Positions 55,189 through 61,759 of a DNA stretch of 64,000 nt are shown piece by piece; position 1 is the first letter of the stretch; each line of letters opens with the position of its first letter. Below the pieces are notes generated by a model. The model was not told the origin of the DNA. It made no database searches and saw only the letters and a list, made by a program, of their open reading frames with translations. Position numbers and translations under genes: made by a program. Source of the stretch: Verrucomicrobiota bacterium (GTDB lineage Bacteria; Verrucomicrobiota; Verrucomicrobiia; Verrucomicrobiales; DEV007); NCBI GenBank assembly GCA_002862135.1, contig PKCI01000011.1, positions 74,195-138,194 of the forward strand, written 5' to 3'.

Positions 55189-55231
55189 TGCAAAGTACTT
55201 GCATTAAAAATAAACGCAAATAATTTGCATT
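55189..55231. promoter_or_regulatory. Two copies of a palindromic operator-like motif
   Basis: GCAAAGTACTTGCATT at 55190-55205 and GCAAATAATTTGCATT at 55216-55231 share the form GCAAA-N4-TTGCATT (TGCAA-N5-TTGCA as a palindrome, extended in the second copy to near-perfect symmetry). They start 26 bases apart; the second ends 1 base before the ATG at 55233. Placed in the divergent promoter region of the metal operon and the oxidoreductase/FeoB-like pair, they look like paired sites for a Fur/Zur-family repressor, which is inference. Confidence 0.6.
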
Positions 55232-55232
55232 T

Positions 55233-56438
55233 ATGCCTCTGAAAATCAAACCAAAGCCAGCATCTCCTGTATACGATGTCGTCATTGTCGGCGCAGGTCC
55301 GGCCGGGCTGGGTTGCGCGGCTGCCCTCAAGGAATGCGGGATCGAGAACCTCGCGATTGTCGACCGCCGAGAGGTGGGAGCCTCTTTCGACGCATGGCCC
55401 GCACAGATGCGGATGATTTCGCCGTCGTTTCATTCAAACCCGTTCTCGCAGCCCGATCTCAACGCCATCACTCCGCACACATCACCGGCAGACTACGTCC
55501 ACTCCGAGCATCCCACCGGTCCCGAATATGCCCACTACCTCAGGGCAATCGCTGAGTATTACCAGGTCGAGGTAAAGACAGGGATCGAAATCACGGGTGT
55601 GAAACAATCGAAGGGCGCCCTTGTAGTTGAGGGGGCATCAAAGCCACTTCGGGCCCGACATGTCATCTGGACCGGAGGCGAGTTCTTCTTTCCCCGCCAG
55701 GAGATCAAGGGAGTTGAGCACTGCATTCACAACAGTTCTATATCCGACTGGAGCAAACTGGAAGGAGTCGAGCACGCCATCATCGGAGGATTCGAAAGCG
55801 GAATCGACGCCGCTGTCCATCTAGCTCGACAGGGAAAGTCTGTTCATGTCCTCTCCCGTGGTGAGCCTTGGCACCAGAACAGCCCGGATCCAAGCCGCGC
55901 ACTCAGCCCCTTCACCATTGACCGGCTCAAAGACGTTCTCCTCAACGCCCCCGGAACAATTCGATTCTATAAAAATGCTGACATCGTCGAAGTCACGAAA
56001 ACCGGAGACAGCTACATTCTGGTGGACGAAGAAAGCGAGCCTTTTGAAGTCTCAACCCCGCCAATTCTCGCCACAGGATTTCTCGGAGGAATGGGCCCCG
56101 TCTCTTCCTGGTTTGAGGACAAAAACGGACGCATCGCCTTCACTGAGGAAGCCGACGAGTCACCTTCGCTTCCAAACCTTTTCTACAGCGGGCCACTGCT
56201 TCAGCACCGCCAGTCACTTTTTTGCTTCATCTACAAATTCCGCGCCCGTTTCGGAATCATCGCCCGGACCATTGCGGAACGCCTCGGACATGAGTGGGAA
56301 GAGCCGCTCAAGCAATGGCGGGAGCGGGGCTTCATGATTGATGACCTTGCGTGCTGCCAAGATTGCACCTGCGCCGTCGAAACTGAAGACGAGATCGCTC
56401 CGGCCGAGGTCGAAGAATACGCGACTGCCACTCAATAA
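55233..56438 (+). CDS. FAD/NAD(P)-binding oxidoreductase with Cys-cluster tail
   Basis: 401 residues. FAD motif VVIVGAGPAGLGCAAAL, NAD(P) motif HAIIGGFESGIDAAVHLA and GATG-like ATGFLGGMGPV: the thioredoxin-reductase/flavin-monooxygenase-like fold of YpdA/CzcO-type proteins. No redox CxxC in the usual place. Near the C-terminus comes DDLACCQDCTCAVETEDE, a compact CCxxCxC cluster followed by acids, a plausible metal site. The start abuts the operator-like palindrome, so the transcript is short-leadered or leaderless. The FeoB-like gene follows 81 bases later; a role in metal or thiol redox handling is inferred. Confidence 0.75.
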   Translation: MPLKIKPKPASPVYDVVIVGAGPAGLGCAAALKECGIENLAIVDRREVGASFDAWPAQMRMISPSFHSNPFSQPDLNAITPHTSPADYVHSEHPTGPEYAHYLRAIAEYYQVEVKTGIEITGVKQSKGALVVEGASKPLRARHVIWTGGEFFFPRQEIKGVEHCIHNSSISDWSKLEGVEHAIIGGFESGIDAAVHLARQGKSVHVLSRGEPWHQNSPDPSRALSPFTIDRLKDVLLNAPGTIRFYKNADIVEVTKTGDSYILVDEESEPFEVSTPPILATGFLGGMGPVSSWFEDKNGRIAFTEEADESPSLPNLFYSGPLLQHRQSLFCFIYKFRARFGIIARTIAERLGHEWEEPLKQWRERGFMIDDLACCQDCTCAVETEDEIAPAEVEEYATATQ

Positions 56439-56519
56439 ATCTGATTCGAGGATCCATTCCTCAATTTGATCCGGATTCGAGACCATCTGTGGAACCCGAA
56501 TGCGCTGTACCCCCAAGTG

Positions 56520-58217
56520 ATGAAAACCATTTATCCCTCATCACCACGATCAAAAGCGGAAGCAGAGCAGGCCCGCCAGATCGTTACCCTGGGACTCGAG
56601 AGCGTGGGAAAAACACAACTGCTCGCCCGCCTCAGCGGACGTTTCGCGACACCGGAAAACTATCGTGGCTCAACTCTGGCTTGCGACTCATACACCGATT
56701 CCGGTTTCATCTGGATTGACACTCCCGGGATCTTCCGTGGCTCGGAGACTCAAACCTCCAGTGAAACCCGCAAGGCGGTAGCCCAGGCAGATCAGGTTCT
56801 GCTCGTCGTGCGAGCAGATCACGCCGCTGATCAATTGGAGACTCTGCTTCCTCTCGTTGAGGGCAAAGCGGGTGTCCTCGTGCTCACCTTTGCGGATCGC
56901 CTGCCGGAGTCAAAAGACAGGGCTCAATTGCAGAACGATTTCCGCCTCGCGTTGGGAGTTCCTGTCTTCCTCCTCGACACCCGCGCAGTTGTTGAAAAAA
57001 ACAGGGCCTCTATTCGCGAGGCCGTGGCAGCTCAAAAAAATCATCGCTTCCGCACGAGCGATATCTCCGCACTCATCAGCAAATACCCGTCCCGAAAAAC
57101 GAGCACAACAGTGAGCGAAAAGATCGTGAGCCAACCACTCGTTGCTCTGGGTCTCCTTCTACTTCCCACCGTCGTGGCCGTAACACAGGCGAACCGTTTT
57201 GCTGACTGGCTCTCCACTCCCCTGACAAACATCATCAGTCCGCTGCAATCGTGGATCGAGAGTGGGCCTGCCTTTCTCGCAGCCATCCTTGCGGGTAACT
57301 ACGGACTCGTTTCGATGTTCCCCTTTCTGCTGCTGTATGCTCTTCCAACGATCCTCATCTTTTCAACGATTCTCGCGGTCTATAAGTCCACCGGCTTGAT
57401 CGATCGTCTTTCCGTGGCGCTTCATCCGTTTCTGAGACCTTTTGGGATCGGAGGGCGCGACCTGGTACGAGTTGTCATGGGATTCGGATGCAATGTCCCT
57501 GCCGTGGTCGCCACTCGCTCCTGTGCTTCCTGTTCGCGGGGCGCCTGCGTATCCGCTATCTCATTCGGCTCAGCCTGCTCCTACCAACTCCCGGCAACAC
57601 TGGCAGTTTTCGCCGCTGCCGGAATGACAGGTCTCGGGGTGGTTTATATTGGAGTGCTGGCAGTTACCACCCTGATCTACCTTCGCTTCAACACTCCTAA
57701 AGTGCTCCGACTCGCTAACAATCAATTGCTCCTTCCCGAGTCTGACCCCATTCACGTGCCCTCTCTGCGTGGCGTGACGCGCGAAGTCGTCGACAACATT
57801 CGCCAGTTCGTGATCATGGCCTTCCCGGTTTTTGCCGCGATCTGCTTTGTGGCAGCTTCGCTCGCCTACTTCGGCATCCTTGATGCCTTTGCCGGTTTCC
57901 TCGCTCCCCTGATGGCGGTGTTCCGCCTGCCCGGGGAAGCGGCGACTTCGATCGCCTTGGGTTCCATCCGCAAGGACGGTATTGCGATCGGATTGCTCGA
58001 CGATGACTGGGGAACTCTCAAGGTCGCTCTGGGAGATCCCGCGCAAGTGCTTACGGCAGTTTATCTGGCAGGTGTCCTCCTCCCCTGCCTCGTCACTCTC
58101 TACACCATCGGGCGGGAGATGCGTTGGGGATTCGCGGCTAGGCTTTGCCTGAGGCAAATGGCCTGGGCCAGCGGGTTCGCCATTGCGATCGCCTGGCTCG
58201 GAGCGCTGATTTTCTGA
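56520..58217 (+). CDS. FeoB-like GTPase membrane transporter
   Basis: 565 residues; an in-frame TTG lies at 56466. An N-terminal G domain with the P-loop TLGLESVGKTQLLARL and WIDTPGIF (DTPG box), short for the family, then a membrane domain with about eight helices whose Gate/core motif is FeoB-like: GFGCNVPAVVATRSCASCSR followed by FGSACSYQLPATLAVFAAAG, including the conserved Cys and Pro-Ala. Real FeoB is about 700-800 residues with a longer G domain and spacer, and no feoA is here. The Cys-rich RSCASCSRGAC loop is unlike iron FeoB. Likely a divalent-metal importer or exporter; zinc is suggested by context. Confidence 0.75.
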   Translation: MKTIYPSSPRSKAEAEQARQIVTLGLESVGKTQLLARLSGRFATPENYRGSTLACDSYTDSGFIWIDTPGIFRGSETQTSSETRKAVAQADQVLLVVRADHAADQLETLLPLVEGKAGVLVLTFADRLPESKDRAQLQNDFRLALGVPVFLLDTRAVVEKNRASIREAVAAQKNHRFRTSDISALISKYPSRKTSTTVSEKIVSQPLVALGLLLLPTVVAVTQANRFADWLSTPLTNIISPLQSWIESGPAFLAAILAGNYGLVSMFPFLLLYALPTILIFSTILAVYKSTGLIDRLSVALHPFLRPFGIGGRDLVRVVMGFGCNVPAVVATRSCASCSRGACVSAISFGSACSYQLPATLAVFAAAGMTGLGVVYIGVLAVTTLIYLRFNTPKVLRLANNQLLLPESDPIHVPSLRGVTREVVDNIRQFVIMAFPVFAAICFVAASLAYFGILDAFAGFLAPLMAVFRLPGEAATSIALGSIRKDGIAIGLLDDDWGTLKVALGDPAQVLTAVYLAGVLLPCLVTLYTIGREMRWGFAARLCLRQMAWASGFAIAIAWLGALIF

Positions 58218-58300
58218 AGGCCCGAACACGAAAGAGGCCGCCGATGTCACTCAGCAGCCCCTCGACGTTTCTCTCCACAGGAGTGTAAGAGAAAATAAAT

Positions 58301-58468
58301 TTAACCGTGGCAGTCGCACACTCCGTTGCAGCAACCATCGCCTGAGGCATGGCCGCTGGCGCAGGCTTCGCTGCAGTAGTCTTTTCCGTCTTTGACGACA
58401 TGATGGCCCTCAGAAACGCTGCATTTGCAGTCAGGGCAGGCGCATTTGATATCACTTGAAGCATTCAT
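58301..58468 (-). CDS. smtA: Bacterial metallothionein (SmtA/BmtA family)
   Basis: 55 residues from MNASSDIKCACPDCKCSV; the frame is open further up only through the shared operator. About ten Cys and several His in the BmtA pattern: CACPDCKCSV, GKDYCSEACASGH and GDGCCNGVCDCHG (PF02069 type). Binds about four zinc ions in a cluster within the cytoplasm and buffers excess zinc or cadmium. It faces away from the SmtB-type repressor gene across the operator at 58475-58500, the same arrangement as smtA-smtB in Synechococcus. Confidence 0.9.
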   Translation of the reverse strand: MNASSDIKCACPDCKCSVSEGHHVVKDGKDYCSEACASGHASGDGCCNGVCDCHG

Positions 58469-58474
58469 ACGGTC

Positions 58475-58500
58475 AATACCTGAACATACGCTCAGGTATT
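58475..58500. promoter_or_regulatory. SmtB-type operator between smtA and smtB
   Basis: Perfect inverted repeat: AATACCTGA, 8 bases, TCAGGTATT. The TGAACA element and the 9-base arms resemble known ArsR/SmtB operators (12-2-12 type). It lies 6 bases from the smtA ATG, so it would block both promoters. Confidence 0.85.
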
Positions 58501-58541
58501 TGTCAATTGTTTCTCCGATGATTTTGAGCGAAACTGACCCA

Positions 58542-58919
58542 ATGCCGAAAAAGCCATCCAAGGAAAACAACGACAGCGATCCCCCCGTCTGTGACGAGCA
58601 TCACCATTCGACCGCGGCTGGCACCTCATTTCCCCTAGAGATTGAGGACTCGCAGCGGATGGCCGAGTTCTTCGGCGTGCTGGCTGACCCAACCCGCCTG
58701 CGCCTGATTTCACTGCTTTCCACTTCCGAGAGTTGCGTGTGCGACCTGGCAGAGAATCTATCAGTGTCTGAGTCAGCCGTTTCCCATCAACTTCGAGCCC
58801 TCCGAAACGCCCGCCTTGTTCGATACAGAAAGAGTGGTCGCCAGGTGTTCTACCGGCTCCATGATCATCACGTCTTCGACCTCTACGAAACGGTTCGGGA
58901 ACATCTCGCAGAAACATGA
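58542..58919 (+). CDS. smtB: SmtB-type zinc-responsive ArsR-family repressor
   Basis: 125 residues from MPKKPSKENN (ATG at 58518 is the alternative). The winged-helix part FFGVLADPTRLRLISLL, SVSESAVSHQLRALRNARLV is close to Synechococcus SmtB. Both metal sites look present: the alpha3N site with CVCDL and an N-terminal VCDEHHHST, and the alpha5 site in LHDHHVFDLYETVREHLAE (Asp-x-His and His-x-x-Glu). Zinc release from DNA is the known mechanism in the family. It would repress itself and smtA through the operator just upstream. Confidence 0.9.
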   Translation: MPKKPSKENNDSDPPVCDEHHHSTAAGTSFPLEIEDSQRMAEFFGVLADPTRLRLISLLSTSESCVCDLAENLSVSESAVSHQLRALRNARLVRYRKSGRQVFYRLHDHHVFDLYETVREHLAET

Positions 58920-59106
58920 TTCTGAGCAGTCACCCTGCCGGGCACTCCGGACAAACCAAAAACACTCATAAACAAAATCTTTCACTAGCCGGACTCTGAT
59001 TGCCCCAAAACTGCGTATTTCTACTTGTCGTATTGTTTGCCAGATAGGAAAATGAAGTGGGAACCTCTGGGTAAAGAATTAAACGAATGAAAATTCGGGG
59101 CGCATC

Positions 59107-59391
59107 ATGAAGATTATCCTGTATTCGCTGATATTATTCTCGGTCATTTCCTGTGGGAAGTCCCCCTCAGAACCGGAAATACCATACCCGAAAAAAGCGA
59201 CGGTGTTGTCTGTTGAAGGAATGCACTGCAACGCATGCAAGGCAAAAATAATGAGAGCTCTTTCAACTATTGAGGGCGTCGAGTGGGCTCAAATTGAAGT
59301 CGGATTAGCGGAGGTTGCCTACATGGGACCGGCCGAGCGGTCCGCGGTAGCAGGGGCAATCCACGGAGTTGGTTACGAAGTGCTCGAATAG
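59107..59391 (+). CDS. Lipoprotein with a heavy-metal-associated (HMA) domain
   Basis: 94 residues. Signal sequence with lipobox (LILFSVISCGKS; Cys about residue 16), so the protein is probably lipid-anchored outside the cytoplasm. The rest is one HMA fold: VLSVEGMHCNACKAKIMRAL with the metal-binding GMxCxxC, then VEWAQIEVGLAEVAYMG. HMA domains are normally cytoplasmic (chaperones or ATPase tails); an exported, anchored single domain is uncommon. It follows smtB by 187 bases without a gene and points the same way. Confidence 0.8.
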   Translation: MKIILYSLILFSVISCGKSPSEPEIPYPKKATVLSVEGMHCNACKAKIMRALSTIEGVEWAQIEVGLAEVAYMGPAERSAVAGAIHGVGYEVLE

Positions 59392-59500
59392 TCTTGTTGC
59401 CAGCTCCGGTGCATTCATCCGACCGCTTCAGGATATCTACAGCCAACACATTTTCTGAGTGGCAAGCGCGCAAAATCCACTTACTTATCTAACCAGTTTC

Positions 59501-60304
59501 ATGAAAATATCGCAGTTCCTTCTATTCCCGGCCGCCCTTATCACTCTCACCTTGGTGACAGGATTTGTTGTCTCAGACGACAGTGACTCCGACAAAAAAT
59601 GGGTGCCACTCTTCAACGGCGAGGATCTCTCGGGTTGGACTCCGAAAATTCGTTACGAGAAATACGGCGAGGACTCTCGCAACACGTTTCGAGTCAAAGA
59701 CGGCCTGCTCCGGGTGGGCTACGAGAACTACGACGAGTTTAACGAAACTTTCGGACACCTTTTCTACGAGACGCCCTATTCCGACTATCGGATTCGCCTG
59801 GAGTATCGCTTCATCGGTGAACAACTGAAGGGTGGACCCAGTTGGGCCTACCGAAACAGTGGGATCATGGTTCATGGACAGGATCCCGAGACGATGGCGC
59901 TGGATCAGGACTTTCCCGTTTCGATCGAAGTCCAACTTCTCGGAGGTGACGGCACCGGCGAAAGAACCACCGGCAACCTTTGCACGCCCGGCACCCACGT
60001 GTTCATTGGCGAAGAATTGTTCAAGCCGCATTGCACCAAGTCAAACTCCAAAACCTACCACGGTGAACAATGGGTCACTGCTGAAGTTGAAGTGCGAGGA
60101 CACGAAGTGATCCGACATATCATCAACGGCGAAACGGTCCTCGAATATCAGAAGCCCATTCTGGACGGAGCACACGCTGGAGCGAGTAAGCTGATTGAAA
60201 AAGCAGAGGGCAAAATTGAACTTTCCGGTGGAACTATCTCTCTCCAGTCAGAGAGCCATCCAGTCGAGTTCCGGAAAGTGGAGATTTTTGACCTCAGCAA
60301 ATAG
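59501..60304 (+). CDS. DUF1080 (3-keto-disaccharide hydrolase-like) exported protein
   Basis: 267 residues from MKISQFLLFPAALITLTLVT (signal peptide); upstream in-frame codons are not used. The DUF1080 jelly-roll begins WVPLFNGEDLSGWTP and shows SDYRIRLEYRFIGEQ, YRNSGIMVHGQDP, SIEVQLLGGDG and WVTAEVEVRGHEVIRHIING. In Planctomycetota and Verrucomicrobiota this family is very common; one branch hydrolyses 3-keto-glycosides, others bind sugars. Its end overlaps the convergent small gene by 57 bases. Confidence 0.85.
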   Translation: MKISQFLLFPAALITLTLVTGFVVSDDSDSDKKWVPLFNGEDLSGWTPKIRYEKYGEDSRNTFRVKDGLLRVGYENYDEFNETFGHLFYETPYSDYRIRLEYRFIGEQLKGGPSWAYRNSGIMVHGQDPETMALDQDFPVSIEVQLLGGDGTGERTTGNLCTPGTHVFIGEELFKPHCTKSNSKTYHGEQWVTAEVEVRGHEVIRHIINGETVLEYQKPILDGAHAGASKLIEKAEGKIELSGGTISLQSESHPVEFRKVEIFDLSK

Positions 60305-60517
60305 CCTGACCACATAAGTGGGAGGAACCTCCTCCCCCATCATTGATGACATATGGAGGGCGTAGTCCAAGATCGAGGGCAGATCCTCTAAATTCTTCCG
60401 GGTGAACTGGACTCCGCCGCTCGTCGTTCCACAGGGTAGAAATACCAAGAAGGGATCTTGAGGAATTGCCTTTCGAAAGCTCTCTGCTGATTCCTCAGCC
60501 TGCCAACGAACCTTCAA
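60248..60517 (-). CDS. Small hypothetical protein
   Basis: 89 residues: MKVRWQAEESAESFRKAIPQ, then DPFLVFLPCGTTSGGVQFTR and ILDYALHMSSMMGEEVPPTY. The composition is protein-like and the frame is 20 bases behind the lipoprotein gene at 60538, but its last 57 bases overlap the DUF1080 gene on the other strand. No family recognised. Confidence 0.45.
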   Translation of the reverse strand: MKVRWQAEESAESFRKAIPQDPFLVFLPCGTTSGGVQFTRKNLEDLPSILDYALHMSSMMGEEVPPTYVVRLFAEVKNLHFPELDWMAL

Positions 60518-60537
60518 CAGCGAGGAAGAATTTCCCT

Positions 60538-61044
60538 CTAATCAACGGAGTTGCGGGAAACTCCGGACGCTTTGATTAACTCTTCGACCACGGGATAAAG
60601 GCCCGCGGCCAAAGCAAAGAGTCGTTCATCAGACATGTCGCTCCGGGCCATGCCGTTCACCAAGCGGGACAAATCTCCGATCAGTTTATGAACGTGATCC
60701 TGGTTGGTGGCGTTCTCCGGCATCGTCTTCGGTGATACCGCCCACCCCATTTCAAGGATCGCCGTGCGTTGATGCAGCAATCCCTCCCGATCCTTGTTTT
60801 CTGCAAGAACCCCCGCCATGAAAGCGACTTTCTCGAGGGCATCCAATTCCGGCCAAGTGATTCCTCCTACGCCTCCATTTCCAGGGACGGCCGAAGCGCT
60901 AGGGCTCACTAATCCGGAACGACCGTCTTCGTCCGATCCCTCTTCCGTCCATTCGCTCTTTTCTCCACAAGATGAGGACAACAACGCGACCAAACCTACC
61001 GAGAAAAGACGATTGAGATACCAATAGCGGGTCCTCATCATCAC
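60538..61044 (-). CDS. Putative lipoprotein, unknown function
   Basis: 168 residues; the first three codons are all Met, so the exact start is uncertain. Signal sequence RLFSVGLVALLSSSCGEKSE with a lipobox Cys at about residue 26, then an acidic/Ser-Gly-rich linker and a helical domain (DALEKVAFMAGVLAENKDRE, LIGDLSRLVNGMARSDMSDE). No family recognised. Confidence 0.65.
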   Translation of the reverse strand: MMMRTRYWYLNRLFSVGLVALLSSSCGEKSEWTEEGSDEDGRSGLVSPSASAVPGNGGVGGITWPELDALEKVAFMAGVLAENKDREGLLHQRTAILEMGWAVSPKTMPENATNQDHVHKLIGDLSRLVNGMARSDMSDERLFALAAGLYPVVEELIKASGVSRNSVD

Positions 61045-61165
61045 TACCGTCTCACCGCAGAAATCTATTGCAAGAAACTTGCGATTAATAATCTACGTGG
61101 GTGTCCAAAGCGTGTTTTTGCTCCACCCCATGGCGCTCGCCACTGGCGCGAAGAGATTTCTATCC

Positions 61166-61753
61166 TTACCCGGAGTAAGGGACTGAAGAATGGTGAAGGA
61201 AAATCTTCAGGTCACCCTCGTCATTGAGAAGATAGCCAAAGGAATACTCGACTTTGACCTCATCACCGTCCGTTGTGGTGAAGAAGTAATTACCCATCGC
61301 GATGGCTGTTCTACCCTGAATACTGGTGCCGTGATTTTCGAATCTCACGTTTGTCCAAGGTTGAAGGGCGAAGCCCTTGTCTTCGGCGATCTCTCCCCCC
61401 ACAAAGTAAGACAGGGCCTTGCTCTTCGTGTCCCGAAACTGTTCTTCCGCTGCCTTAGTCGGCTTGAAGAGCACCATACCCTGGTCGTAGGCATAGAGGG
61501 TGTCCAAGTGATCGCTGGCGGCTTTTTCAGCGGCCTCAGCGTCACCCTTCAGCGCCCCAATCTTGACAATGCCTTCGCCCCAGATCTGCTGAGCCGCGGC
61601 GACTTGTTCTTCGGTAATTTCTCCTGCCATGGGCGTCAGTTTAGGTAGCCAATTATAATGCGCAACTGTTCGTTGCAGATAGCCGGGATCCGTTTCCCAA
61701 CTTGATTCGTTCAGCACTTTGGGCCGGGCCTTTTCCCGCTCCTCTTTGGTCAC
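61166..61753 (-). CDS. NTF2/SnoaL-like small protein
   Basis: 195 residues from a GTG start; AAGGA lies just before it. The core ITEEQVAAAQQIWGEGIVKI then YAYDQGMVLFKPTKAAEEQF, FENHGTSIQGRTAIAMGNYF and EVKVEYSFGYLLNDEGDLKI has the cone-shaped pattern of NTF2-like proteins. Similar proteins are sometimes labelled phosphoribosyl-AMP cyclohydrolase in databases, as I recall, without its motifs; I see no HisI site here. It starts 6 bases after the peptidase stop, so one transcript is likely. Confidence 0.6.
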   Translation of the reverse strand: MTKEEREKARPKVLNESSWETDPGYLQRTVAHYNWLPKLTPMAGEITEEQVAAAQQIWGEGIVKIGALKGDAEAAEKAASDHLDTLYAYDQGMVLFKPTKAAEEQFRDTKSKALSYFVGGEIAEDKGFALQPWTNVRFENHGTSIQGRTAIAMGNYFFTTTDGDEVKVEYSFGYLLNDEGDLKIFLHHSSVPYSG

Positions 61754-61759
61754 TTCCTT

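Noticed and set aside
61166-61753. Second phosphoribosyl-AMP cyclohydrolase
   Set aside because: Lacks the CHxG...SCF metal motifs; the pattern is NTF2-like.
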